Source: Bombus terrestris (taxonomy: Eukaryota > Arthropoda > Insecta > Hymenoptera > Apidae). Taken from it: 64,000 nt of DNA. The notes below the pieces were generated by a model. The model had not been told where the DNA came from. It saw nothing but the letters and a program-made list of their open reading frames with translations, and did not search any database. The stretch spans positions 11,358,364 to 11,422,363 of the forward strand of contig NC_063272.1 in assembly GCF_910591885.1 (NCBI RefSeq), written 5' to 3'. Shown here piece after piece: positions 51,001-64,000 of this stretch. The position numbers and the translations under genes are program-made. Every line of letters starts with the position of its first letter. The stretch's first letter is position 1.

Positions 51001-54000
51001 CCTAAAAATTACACAAAGTGCCAGCAGTCGAGCTGGTCGGCCTTGAAAGCCTCGTAATTACGTGTCCACCGCAAATAAGCGGAGACGGCGCGTAACATCG
51101 CGCGTATTCCGTTCGGATTTTTACGCGATCTCCAAAATCGATCAACTCGCGAATTCGATCGCCTATGAGCCTGAATAGATGAGACTGACGCGTCAAATTC
51201 GAGCTTCAAAGAAACGACGTTTCGCATACGATTGTTACTAACATGGTAAAAAATATCTAGTAGGAACTTACTAATACACACTCACGTGCAAGCTTTAACC
51301 TTTTGCACTCGGTACAGTTGTCGTTTCTTTTCTTCATACAATGTGAAGACGAATGTCCAAAGAAACATATATTTTTTAAAAATATGCAGCTTGTGTAACT
51401 TCACGCTGTATAATCACCAGCGAGCACTGCGTGTTCCCTTAGAAGGAACAGCACACGAGTGCAAAGGTTTAATGTGAAATTCTCTTTTGACCACAGCTGT
51501 AATTCGTTAGAAGCACAAAACATCGATCGTCCCATAATATAGGAGTGAATCGTGCTGGCACGGCAACACGGTAACACGAGCACCAATTACCTAAGAATAT
51601 TGAAATTACGTATTTAGAAGTTATCGTCGGCGGAGGTGAATATATCGCGGCGACGAGGCTTGGGATCGCGCGTCGATGCGAAGGGAGGAATAGGGGGTCT
51701 AATTGTCGGCAAGTTAACGATGATCGATGATAACGGGTCGTGCTCCCCTTATCGGGCACGGCTGGTGTTTCACGTAACAGAAGCTCTCGCGTGCAATGTT
51801 AAGCCGCTTACATCGTTACGTGTTTGTAAATTTTGAGAGGCCTCGCATCGGCGGAATAATCACGCGGCATCGTGCACCGTCTACGTTTTACGATCGTAGT
51901 ACAACCTGTACGCAAACTGTTCGCTTTCGGCTAACGATACGGCCGAAGCGCCGCCACGTAACTCGATTACACGCGCTGCCCGCTAATGTTCCACACGAGC
52001 CTCGGTCAGCCTTTCGTTGTGTAACATAGTCGATTAGAAGCGGCCGAATTTATCACTCACGCCGGCGGAAATTAAGACGGAAGAACTGAACATCGATGCG
52101 ATCGTTTTAATATTTCAGATGGTTTAATACCTCGATTGCATCGCTGGTCGTCGGTAATCCACGTTTCGAATGATTAAAAGAAAGCACAGAAAGGATAGAA
52201 AATATAAAATACAAATATAAAAATGAAATGAAACTCGAGTGAGAGATGGAATTCTCCTCCGAGAGATATTTTTGTCGATTAATAAATGTTCTACCAAGGA
52301 TACATGAAATTACGAAGTTTCAACAATTCTATTACGGCAAATTATTATTTAACGCGGTTCATGGTAATTAAATATATTTTTGAAAATGATGTAAGCTATG
52401 ATACCGATGTATCAGTTTTAAACTTTGCAAAAATATTTATTCTGATACTTATCGTTTTGTTGTACGTTTCTGTTCATTTAATAAGTTTTTTTCGAACGAA
52501 AATATTCGATGAAACAGACTAACTGCAGCGTTTATTTCGATGTTTGCCGATCGATATTTTTAATTAAAACAATTCGTCTAACAAAACAGATGACACGTAG
52601 TTTAATTATTATCGCTTAACGATACAAATTATCCAATCACACATGTGACGGAGAATGTAGAAATATCACTACGCATTTGATAAGGTAATCCGATATTAAG
52701 TAATTCCTCTATACTTTCTGAGAGACAATTTTTTATATCAATGTTCAAAAGTACACAACCAGATAACAAATTTGAAATATTTATCTCGCCACTGGTTTTT
52801 CTATTAAATGAGTTAACAGACACAAGCGATAAGTACTCATTAGAGCGATGCTTACGAGTAAACAAAACTTAATCAGTTCACATTGCACGGTAAATCTTAA
52901 CAAGTCACTAATTAAAGATTGAAACGTGCATTATAAAAATAATCAATAAGCGATATTTGTAACTAAAATTTGTAAACTCTCATAACGTTGGCCATCTTCC
53001 TCAAATATAATTATTACTTTAAACTAATAGATTTCGAAAATAGGAACTTCTATATATAACAATTAGAAAACATATTCTGCAAATGTCGAGAGTAATGTAT
53101 TTCGAAGATAGAAATTTTAATGCAAGTGGAAAATAGCCTGGCTAAAATAACCCCCATTGTAAATAAACACTCCATAAACCGGCAGTAGTTGATTACTCTC
53201 AACGCATGACTAAAAAAAATGTATAACAATTCCGCAGAGAATTAATGAACACGAACAGTTGCTATTTCGCAGAACCGCGCGATTATTCGCGTAAAAAGAA
53301 TAATAAAAAAAAAAGAAAGGAAAAAAAGGAGGGGAGGAGAAAAACTTGTCGGTTGACGGTGAGCGAGATTAAAAAGCGCTATCAATTTTCAGCCGTCAAT
53401 TCAATAAACCGGCGACTTCGGCCGAAATGAAAATTTCCATACGTATTACGAGCATGACAGGCAGTCGTGGTGTCATGCACGGTGCAACAGCCTCTGTCAT
53501 GATTATTCAATTATTTTATACAATTATCTTGGCGCGAAGTTTGAGGACCGCGCAAATAACCGCGCACGAAAATGCATCCCTGTCGATGCGGACGCGTCAG
53601 AAAATTTTTCATATAATCCGATTAAAATTTCACCGATGCCGCGTATTTATGCACGCGTAAAACTTGTTGCATCGCGAATACGGATATATTCGCCAGCCAA
53701 ATACGATGAAACTAGACGAGAGCAAACGTTCGCGAACACCAACACATCGCCATATACGCCAAATGCAATAATTTTTAATCTTGTCAAGAGATGCGTTGCT
53801 AGGTAACACCCTTCACGCGATTGCGGCAGAAATTCATCTTTCTTTTCCTTTTTTTCTTTTTTATCTAGGTATTGCTGGCGTTTGTTATAATCGTCATAAT
53901 AACCGAGAATAATTGGTAAATCGAAGTTTGTAGATTTTTGGAAAATTTGTTTGAACAAGTCAACTATCCTGAGGTGAAGGAATTCTTTTTCGAACGAATG

Positions 54001-56330
54001 TATATTTGTTTCAAATTTGGCCTTTTTGAGAAGGTTGCAGTGGACAGCGAATACTCAACGGTTAGCGTTCCGAAAGATTGCACAGACACTTCTGCGACAT
54101 CCTGTATATATTTGCATAAAAGAGATTGCAGAAGCTTTTTTGAAATATCGTTCATAACGTCAACAAGAAAAATTTAGTGCGACTATTAGTGGTGAAAACA
54201 TTTATGTGATTATTGATGATGACAGGCAGAGGGTTTTATTAAAATCTGCAAGCTCAATTACGTCACAAACTTTTTCTCATAATTCTATAAAAGAAAAATA
54301 TATAATCGTTACTTCGTACGATTAATATATTTGACAACACGTTAATAAATTTTCGTACCGATATAAAGTTATCACTGCAAAATAACTGGAATATTGTATC
54401 CTGATAACCGAGCGATCGTTTAAAGGCAACGAATTACGGTTATTTATGGAAGGACATAAGAAAAATGAAGGCGAAAGGAAAAGGAGAAACAAAAAGTGGC
54501 GGTTCGCGGGGCGAAGAGAAGAAAGTAATCTTCGCTAATCACCGGCGGCCATGTATTTGGTGTTAATAATATTTTAAGAGGTCTCGATCGATAAGAATTA
54601 ACTCGCGGTCAGGGTTATATTTTCGAGGCTAATTTCCAACCAGCCTCGAATCAATTACGCGTTAATATCTTTTCACGCGGGTAACACAATTAAAATTACA
54701 CTTTATCGTGTCCGATAACCGTCGACGTTTAATTACGACAATCCAACCATGTCGATAAAAATGCAAAAAGCCGAGTATGCAACAGGACGACCGTTCACCG
54801 TGAGACAGTTTCCATGTTAAGTTTCGAACTGCCTTCTGTCGAATAAGTAATAAAATTTCCAACGATGTGTGGAATATCAAAAGAAGGCCGCGCATAATTA
54901 TTAACAATGTCCATTATACCGAGCCTTTTTTTTTAATTTTAATAAAATGCTCTGTCGAGTGTGAGAGAAAAGAAAGCGAAAAGTATAAGATCCTGTTAAA
55001 TGAGAAACTCTTTTCTTGATGCAATCAAAAGATTAAACAATATTGGTCGTACTTTTTTAAACCTGTTTACGTACATGTTTTTTTTAAGTAACTCGATGTA
55101 ATAACATTTGATGGTCATTTTTAATACGAATGACTTCGAATGCAGTTGTCATCTAATGTAAAGCATATTTAAATATTAAAGTACTTTTTTTGTTCGTATA
55201 TTATACAAGGTATAGTCAAGCAAGATAAAAAAATATTTAAATAATACGGATTCTAAAGTCGATACTTTCATGTGATGTATTTAGCATATACTTTCATATT
55301 TATATATGCTTTTGCAACTTCATTTATTTATCTATAACAGATAATGCAACTAAACTGCAGCCATGAATACGTTAGAGAATGTGGAACAAGATAGTTATAC
55401 GTAAAAATATATGCATACATTAATTTATAATTTACAACTGTGAATATATTTAAACTAAAAAAAAAGACACTCCGTGTAAAAAGAAAACGAAATTGTACGA
55501 CTTATATTATCTTTTATTAATATCGTTAATAGACTTCGTGATACGATACGTGATACGATATTTTAATATATCGTTGCGATACAAAAAATTTATTTTAATT
55601 TCCACACTGACTACACGTTTTTTACCTTTCTCAATTCCTCTAAAATATTAAATTCCCAGTTTTTTACCTGTATATAGTTATGTAAGTTAACTTATAATTA
55701 CAGTGAAAGTATTTTCTGCGAAATTACAACTTTATTACATCTCGTATAAGTTTTTCATATTGTTTTTCATTTATACTGTGTTGCTACACATAGTTCAAAA
55801 GTACGAGATTTTCTCGTTACAGGTCCTGTTTCATGCGAATGATGAAATTTTATTTTGCCGAGTGTCATGCAAAAAAGAATACATAAATATCGAACCAAAA
55901 ATACACCATTTGACTTCAACTTCGGATTTGTAACGTTTCAAAGTTCCACGCTAAAAGAAATATCTCTCAGATCAAAGGAAATCAAGCAACTTGTCTATCA
56001 AAAGTCAAATAAATTTAGATCTTCGCAATCGCGTTACGGTAGATTGTTAACAATTTGAAATACTCAAAGGATTTCTTCGTCTGTTGCTGTTCATCATAGA
56101 TAATATCTTTGATAGTTCTGATCGAAAAAAATTTATAAACTTACGTGTATGTAAAATCCTAGTTTCTTATTTAGCTTATTATTATCGAAATAACATTTTG
56201 AAAAATACTCTGGAATGAAACTATGTTTAAAGAAATATTGTAAAATAATATTATGATATAGACTACTGATACATAATGTAATGGTTCAATATTAACACTA
56301 TTATCAATAACTAATATGTATATTATTAGA

Positions 56331-56381
56331 ATTTATATAAATTATATTTATATAAATTATATTATAGAATTTATATAAATA
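56331..56381. repeat. Three copies of the palindrome ATTTATATAAAT
   Basis: Copies begin at 56331, 56346 and 56369. The 12-mer is its own reverse complement, so the array could form several small hairpins. No coding frame crosses it. Confidence 0.85.
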
Positions 56382-56980
56382 CAAATATAATAGAAAAGTG
56401 AATAACTATTTAATAGTGAAGCACTATTTAATAAACGCACCGATACCATATATTCAGGATACAATGTTCTTTTACTTAATTAAAGCTTAATTAATTACTA
56501 ATACTAGGTATATCTCCTCTTCTTGAAAAAACTGGGAACTCGTAACGGCTTGCAATCTGCAATTTTTGTTTCGCCCAGATGGAAGCAATCATTGCGATCG
56601 TTACCGCCGCTGGCGCATTAAAACGTGAAAACTCGAAGTCGCTAAAAAAGCGGTCTCTCCCCTCGACGTAATTAAATTTATCTCCGTTATTACTATGTCC
56701 GTAAAAACAAGGAAAGTGTTTACCATTAATTAATCTTTTTTTAGACGGCGAGCGTGACAGGATGAAAGGCATGCCAACCGTAAAAGTCTCCGGCGGTTGT
56801 CGAGGTGAAACAACGAAGAAAAGGAACATAATTAATAAGCGGCCGGTGGAAAATGAACGTTGCGAATAAAGTTCGAGGTAACGTGGGTATCGCGGTTCAA
56901 CGGGCAAAACAATTAATTCTGAAAGTATATGTTTTAAAAAGAATGTTTCTTGCACAACGGGAGGCGGGTAGAGCCCCTAA

Positions 56981-57003
56981 TCGATCGTTCGATCGATCGA
57001 TCA
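56981..57003. repeat. (TCGA)n microsatellite
   Basis: Tandem tetranucleotide TCGA, with one extra T at the cgttcg junction. Confidence 0.9.
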
Positions 57004-58160
57004 ATCTTGATTAGCTCGACTGGTAGGGCGCTTTCTCGTGCAGCTAATGTAATTAAAGGAAAATTCTACCGAGCCCGAGAGCTTCCTTCTTTTCTCTAGT
57101 CGGCATCGTCGCGATTATACGAATCTCCATCGATAAAATATAAAAGGAGTAACGCTCAAAGTGGCGCACTCGACAACATTTACTCCGCAAGCGTCCACCG
57201 ATAAAGCGCTTTAACGAGTGCGTTTAGTTCTTCGTGAGTTCCTTCTTCTTCTATCTCTGTCTCTCTTTCTCTTACTCGCTCTTTCTTTCCTTCCCTTCGA
57301 AGCGCGGATCATTAATTAGCTCTGCAGGATGAAAAACAGCCTCTCGCCTATTCGAGGCTGCCAACGAGGCCGACAATAATAAAGCGGGGCAATTAGCCAC
57401 TTTTAATAACATCGTTCCACCGGACGACTTATTTGTACTTTCTTCCTTTTTAGAGCTACCCCGATCCGGACGCAACGTATTGTCACGATGTTTCTTCTCG
57501 TTTTGGACGCGAACATTCTAATGATTTTCGCGCACGTGTCTCCGCTCGAGCGCATTCGCGGTAATTGCCGCTTAATTGACCTAATTTTCACGACGCTCGC
57601 GATAAAAGGACATGCCTGAATTTCACGAATAGAACGACCCCACCGCCGGAATTGTTACACCGCCGTTTCAGTAATTAATTGAAGGAAATTGATGCGCTCG
57701 CTCCTAGCGGATAAAGGACGACTGGCAGTCGCGCTCGAGGCTGAAATTAACAGAGTCCAGGAACAGTCAGTTTCCAGGTAAATTCGTTTAAACGCCGCTC
57801 TTTCCACGCAATTTCAATTGCAGACTTAAAACGTTACATCTGCTGTATAATTTCACGAAAACTCTCCGTTAACACGAAAGCGAACGAAGGAAGAATGTAA
57901 GAAGCAAAGGAAGTAGAAATAGTTCAGAAAAATTGTTCAAAATATGTTCTTTCGAATTTTGTATACAGTAATCGATAAATGGTTAATCATTTTGTGACAA
58001 TAATGCGAATCGAACGCTTGTGAGCTTGTGAACATGATTTTATACGAAAAATTGTTTCATATGTAATCACGTTTAATTGGATGATTTAATACGTAAAATT
58101 GCTACCACACGTTTGGTAAAGTTATATCGTATCATAGAGATAATGAAAAATCACTAATCT

Positions 58161-60490
58161 CTACTAAAATATCGATTTACAAGCGATCAACCAATTCCGA
58201 GAACATCTAACCTTCGCCTCTTTTTTGTCGCAGGATTCATCTTCGCAAAATCCAGAATTTGTACGAAACGGTGAAAACGAGCTTCCTTGACAAGCAAGTT
58301 TCGATCTAGAAACACTATATCGAGCGACGACGTATTGGGTAGGGCACGGTTTCCTTTGTACGAGGATGGCCGAGACCGAAAGCGTTGTAAAGTTGTGCCA
58401 CGGATCCCGAGCGAACAGCCGCTCGTAAATATGCACGGCGCTTCATGAATATGCATTGTTCGCGGTGCATACGCGCCTATACGGCGTGCAGCTCGCCTCT
58501 GCCGGTACACCTTAAGACCCTGGCAAGTTTCGAGCACCGGCCGCCACGAAATATGACAGCCGCGTTTGTGTCCGTAACCAAAAAAGGAGGCCACCTCGCC
58601 GACAGACAGTTTGCTCGTTAATTAACGAGCGAATTGTCGTTTGTGGAAGAAAAAATAAAAGAAGAGAAAAAAGAGGCCACGTTTCCGTCTATAAATCGCG
58701 AAACTGTCAAATCGACGCGAGTCGTATATGTCGTGTCGGATCGTGGCGAAAGTCACGCCAACGCGTTGGAGAAAGTCAACAAGCCGCCGTCGTGCAAATG
58801 AGAAATTTTATTGGATCCCCGAAGGGAGTTTCGCGAGGCGACGCGCCGCTGAAAATTCCGGCCGCGACCGACAGAAACGCATGTTAAACTATTAGCTCTG
58901 TAAACGTTCGAAGCTACGATGGAATTTCCCTTCTCGCGGAGGAGCGGCAAATTTCATTAGACCCGTTGATCCCGTTCAAATGTTTAATCTGTCTGGATAT
59001 AATCCGGTGGTCGATCGGAGGAAAAACGGGCAAAAACTGAGACAGTTTTGTTAAACGATCGACCAATGGATCGGGAGGCGCGCCCACATTGAACCAACCT
59101 CCTCTTTAAGGTCTCGGATAAAAATCGAAGAAACGAAATTTGCATTGAGGCGAAGGACATAACTTTGTTAAGCATATGCAAAAAGATACAATAACAACAA
59201 TCGCTTCTTACTATTTATAGAATATTATTATATTCCATATAGTATCTGTGTACGATTGCAGATGAAAAGCGAAGACAATCAATCAGCGCTCTAACCAGAA
59301 ATGTTACTTTCACGTAACTTGCCCGAAACCTTAAGCGCGTGAAAAACGTATTCAGGCCACGACTGTATATCCCTCTCTCTTAAAAACACTTCGTCGATCT
59401 CAACGCGCGAAATAAGAAACAGTCCCTCCCGAAACAGTTAGCCAAGAGAGAAGCACGAGTTCACGCGTACAGAAAAAGGCGTCATTTCATCGCTTTACGC
59501 TAGCTTCTTTCCCAACCGCCTTCAATTAAACCGACGTACGAATAGATTCCTGCAACTATATTCATAGCCTCTTACTTATTTGCATTTGGCCTCTCGTAAA
59601 ACGGAGACAAACACGTGAGAAGACCCGATTTGATTCTCGTAAAAACTAAACGGCAATCATCGACCTTCGGACGCATCACTATCCAAGTGTCCAGACACTA
59701 AGCGAATACGTTCACCAGACACATTGGTCTCCGTGACACACCTTCACCGATATAACCCGTGCTAGCATGAGCACAAATACATTTACGATCTTACGCACAC
59801 GAGATGACTCCCTCTATTACTATGTATACGTTCCTGAATAAACATGATTTGCTTGCGCGCCAGCAGGATTACGTATCCTGCACCTTGGCTCGACGAGATG
59901 TGGAGCGTCTTAATCCATATGCATGGGAATCCTCGGCGAGGATGCCGACGTGGCCAATTGCTTCTTTTGTTCTTGCACTGTGGAGAAACGTCCCGAGGTG
60001 TGTTCCCGTCGTCGATCGGCGACTCGTTTTATGGATAAACACCGAATACGGTGGAGGGAGGACAATTCAGCTTTTTCCCTTTTCTTCTTTTTCTTTCTTT
60101 TTCATCGTTTCTTGCCTCTCGACGGTGTTAATACCACGCGCATGAATCATTTATGAACGATTCGAAATAACTTCGTCTCGATGGAAATAGATCGGCAGCG
60201 AATGGAGACCCGTTATATAACGCGAACAACTAATCCGCCGCGGTCGAAGGTGCACGAGGACAGCTTTCGCGCTGGCACGCAATCAATCGTCGCTTATAGG
60301 AAACAACGCCGCGAATAATTATGGTGCTCGATCGAATAGGGAACGAGGCTTCGACCCGGTTTGCGTGCAAAAGATTTTCGTTGCTCTTCGATGAAATTGA
60401 TATGTAACGCATTGTAGCTTGGGGCTGAGTTTCTTGTATCGTATAATGATCCTTTTAACGCGAGAGTATAATACGTTGCTCGAATATTCA
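58161..60490. other. CpG-rich block, non-coding
   Basis: Frames of up to 135 codons overlap on both strands at 58164-58594 and 59804-60156. None shows a domain. It holds the TTAATTAA-centred palindrome at 58610-58633. Confidence 0.5.
58610..58633. promoter_or_regulatory. Near-perfect 24-bp palindrome around TTAATTAA
   Basis: The inner 18 bases (58613-58630), GCTCGTTAATTAACGAGC, form a perfect inverted repeat. The arms extend to 24 bases with a single mismatched pair. It could be a dimer binding site or a small cruciform; no specific factor is proposed. Confidence 0.35.
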
Positions 60491-63400
60491 ATAACGTGAA
60501 GCTCCTGATCTTCGTTGATTAATTTATATTGAAGAAGTTAAAGTTAAGTTAGTTGAGTAGAAAATTAGTGGAAAATAATTGAACCGAGGTGTATCGCAAT
60601 TAATTAATTAATATCGTGTTCCTTTAAATTTAGAAAAAATCGCGGTCCAATTTCGAAAAAATCCTTCAACAAGATAAAGCTAACAAAAATATTGAAGGAA
60701 GAGATCGCAATTCCAGTGCAAACAATCTCTATCCAGCTTCGTCGTAGTCCACCAGAGCAAAGTGAAAACTGACAATCAATATTAATTTAAGGACGATTAA
60801 TTTTCAAATTTACGGAGAACTTTCGTCCAGTAATTTTTTTTATTTCTGTACATCTTTATTTTAGAATCCATGACGTACCTTAGGCGATGCGGTACACTGA
60901 TTGACGAAATGATGGAAAACTATATAAAATAAACATTCCCTAAAGCATAAATATAGTATATACAAAGGAATGCTTACAAATAAATCCAACTTTTATTAAT
61001 GAAAGTATTTTATAAGCCCGAAAGATCTGTCTCTAGATTTCTATCCATCTTTAACTGTACTCGATGATATCTATAGATTATACGCTCGTAAATTAGAGTT
61101 CAATGAAACAATCAAACGGTAAACGGCCATTGCAATTCTCCTTGACACGTCGATAAATATCCATCACGCAGCTGTTCACCGTATGTCAAAACGCAACGAA
61201 AGGAACGCAGCATTAGTCTCTTGATTATAAGCAATGGAGGAGGGCGTCTCGCAGCTCGCAACTGTCCTGCTGCACCGAAAACGAGGAGTGGAAAGTTCGT
61301 CGTCACGGTTCTCTTAGAGCAGCCGATACAAATATATCCAACCGTGTAATATTTAAGTGGCACGATGCATATTTATGTCCAGGGCGGGCGAGACGGCCAG
61401 GCAAGCAACGAAAGGAAAGACAAACGGAACAGATTGGTTTCCGGTAGCGCAGCTACGCGACGAGGCAGCAGCTGCGCGAGGTCGGTCGTTTCGAAGCCCC
61501 GGGTTTGTCACAGGAGGCAGGAAACGCTCGCACCCGTTAATAACCCAATTAAAACGGACAGGAAACCCTGGTAGCCCCGGTACTGTCGGTCTGGACGATG
61601 CCACACGATGCGTCGACAGCGTTACTGTTATCGTCGCTATTACTGCCACTACAGGTGTTACTGTATCGAAAGGGGACACGGTAGAACTCTCGTTCATGGA
61701 ATTCGTATTAAATGATTGTTCTATTGCCAACGATGCTCATGAGTATTGGGACATCTGCTAGTTTCATGTAAAACGCGGTAGTTTAATCGGAATTATCAAG
61801 GAAACGCACGATTAATCAGAATTCCTCATGAAAAATTGCGATCAAATTCGCACGACGAGAATATGTTAAATTGTGTTCAAGAATTGAGAGAAATTCGAAG
61901 AATGGTTTATAGCGTGTGTAGAATGGAATAACAGCAAAACAGAATGACAAATAAAACAGTGAATGATACATTTGATCAAAACTGATTGATTGAAAAATAC
62001 GACCGGTACGTGAGACGGAGAAATTAGAGATTAATTTTATTATATCAAATTGATGAATTGTTATACTGAATTATTATGTATTGAATATGTGGATTCTTTC
62101 GAGTCTAAAATATCATTCAACCGTTTCGCTTCATGTACGATACAAATGATCTTCTTTAAATATTCAGAGTTGAAAATATCAATTTGTCGGATGATATCTA
62201 CGTAATCTACATTTAACAAAATTTACATATAAGAAAGATTTGTCAAAAAGACTATGTCCGTAATTCACCAAATATAATATGTATATTATTTCTGCGTATA
62301 TCTTCGAAGATCTAAGTGACCCACTTACATAATGTAAATCTGTCATATATGATGGATTAAAGCTAATTGCAAATAGTCAGTAAAAGAGTACCCATATATA
62401 TATACAATAAAATCCATTAATCAAATAAATAAACTCTTCCGCCATTAAAAAAAAGAGAAACAACCATGGCTAACAAAACACAGTTGTGATGACATATTGA
62501 AAACGATCGAAATTTTTATTCTGTTTTTAAAACACTGAACATTCTCATCTCGTAAAATCGACCGAACGACTATTCATCTGTCTTCTCGAATATTTAGACT
62601 TTATTTGACTGTCCTATAATATTGCGCTGTATGAATGTCCGATTCGACATCAAGTAATCGAAAGTCGATTACAAGCATGCCAGAAATTAAATGTACCAGT
62701 TATACCGGTTACAGCTAGTAATTCGAAGCAGATATTAACGGTGTTCGACGATTCACGGATACAAATCTGATTTCCTCGGTCTGGCTACGAAATCCACGTA
62801 TTTCGCATCGATTCGCGATTAATCAATTACATAGAAGCAGCGTTCGCCCCTATCACGCGGCCATAAATTTCCGATAATATCGGCAAGGATTAAACTCTAT
62901 CGTCAAAGCGAAGATAACTCGCGAAATATAATAGTCGGATCGATGCGATTGGAATTCGTGGATCAAATCTATCCCTCACCCTTCCCCTTCCCTGATCATA
63001 ACGAACAATCGTGTAACCCGGCCCAGCTGGAACAACCAATTTTCTCCTTTAATCGAGAACGCGCAATTACACTCCATTACCTTTTACCGTGGGATAAACA
63101 ATAATTGTAGAACCGTGAGCCTGCGACCCTCGTATTTCTTTCTTACCTGAAACAGTGAAACGAAGCAACAATTTAATACGACGATCAATCGGTCGAAACG
63201 AGGACGATGCCAAGTGAAAAAAAGAAAAAAAAAAAAAAGAAAGAAAGAATGAAACGGCCAAAAGCACGACCGTACAATACGGGCACACAGGAAATCGGGG
63301 CTACGAAGGAAATCGAGATCGGCGAATCGATTCGTTTCGCCTTGCAGCAAGTAATTTACGAAATATGAAATTGGGTACGCTTTTTATTACGTAGATAGCA

Positions 63401-64000
63401 TGAAATCGTAAAATAAAAATGCTTACGAAATAACTATGTAATAATTGAAGCCAATCCAAAGTGATCAACTCTGCTTTTTATGAACTCGACTTTATTACGC
63501 GGGCGTATAGATGGTTGGTATATAAATTCTGACAAAACAGATGATTTGCTTTTATAAGTCTGTTTATCGCTATAAGGCGCGAATAATTGTGAATTTTGAG
63601 ATGAATTTTTAAATAATTGTCTTTTCACGCATCATTATCTTTTTATTTATTAAATTATTGATTTGATCTGTACGGATTTTAAACGGTCATTGATGGCATT
63701 GGACTGTCGACCATTGGAAAATAGTGTAGGTTAAATTGCTTAATTTTTTAATTAATTCACCTATTTCATCTTATCTTGTATCTGTATTTTAAAAATGCGC
63801 ATTATTCACACAAGATGTGAAATATAAAATAAAATTAAACATCTAGAAATTAAATTATCATATCCAAATTTAATTCGAATTATTTTAATCACCTATGCAT
63901 AACGATACCAGTTAAGAAATAATTTTTAGATTCTATATTTAGATTTGTGATCCAAACTGTAAAACACGAGATTACTGTGTGTGATTTAATCAGTTTTGTA
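60491..64000. other. AT-rich non-coding DNA with one CpG-rich patch
   Basis: The patch at 61100-61760 is open on both strands over nearly the same interval (134 codons plus, 125 codons minus), a composition effect. After 61770 the sequence is AT-rich apart from 62740-63340. No gene is seen up to the window edge. Confidence 0.55.
63217..63249. repeat. A-rich simple repeat
   Basis: A runs broken by single G, ending in gaaagaaagaa. Confidence 0.9.

Larger units (their letters stand above)
51001..58160. other. Non-coding DNA alternating AT-rich and CpG-rich
   Basis: CpG-richer patches at 51000-52100, 53240-53660, 56500-57060 and 57240-57800; the rest is AT-rich. The 154-codon minus-strand frame at 56491-56955 matches nothing known to me. 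Confidence 0.55.

Noticed and set aside
57010..57055. tRNA-like stretch around gactggtagggcgc
   Set aside because: It resembles a D-arm only; no T-arm or acceptor stem could be paired.

Overview
The window looks like nuclear DNA of an insect, most probably an aculeate hymenopteran such as a bee. The bulk is AT-rich, but CpG is plentiful in the intervening GC-richer blocks, as is typical of bee intergenic and intronic DNA. There are many short (TC)n/(GA)n microsatellites, no compact gene array, no operon-like layout and almost no long open frames. This assignment is inferred from composition and from one gene fragment; no species can be named.

The one feature that can be called a gene with confidence is a 124-nt internal exon on the minus strand (24330-24453). 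It encodes the C-terminal half of a methyl-CpG-binding domain of the MBD5/MBD6 type (Drosophila six-banded, sba). It has a clean acceptor and donor and begins with the last base of a split codon. I could not find the exon that should precede it (beginning of the MBD, higher coordinates) or follow it (lower coordinates). The simplest reading is that most of the window is intron of one large minus-strand gene, with introns that may exceed 20 kb on each side.

Layout: 1-3145 AT-rich DNA with microsatellites; 3146-4081 CpG-rich block; 4082-7720 AT-rich; 7722-8800 CpG-rich; 9270-11900 a strand-asymmetric section (purine-rich, then pyrimidine-rich, then purine-rich); 11900-13550 mixed to AT-rich; 13551-14360 a long polypurine tract; 14361-16030 AT-rich; 16030-17110 CpG-rich; 17110-24329 presumed intron with two TCTCGCGAGA palindromes and a Grainyhead-type palindrome; the MBD exon; a terminal-inverted-repeat element at 24679-25180; 25181-35360 mostly AT-rich with an envelope-like relic (about 28036-28341) and an internally deleted Tc1/mariner-IS630-type element (32044-32486); 35361-36540 a CpG-rich block with GA repeats and a possible plus-strand first coding exon; 36540-64000 AT-rich DNA broken by CpG-rich blocks near 39.3-40.1, 45.6-47.0, 48.1-48.8, 51.0-52.1, 58.2-60.3 and 61.1-61.8 kb.

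No rRNA, tRNA, CRISPR array or recognisable new multi-gene system is visible. The CpG-rich blocks have open frames in several overlapping frames and on both strands at once, which fits composition better than coding. They are better viewed as candidate conserved non-coding or regulatory DNA, which only a cross-species comparison could settle.
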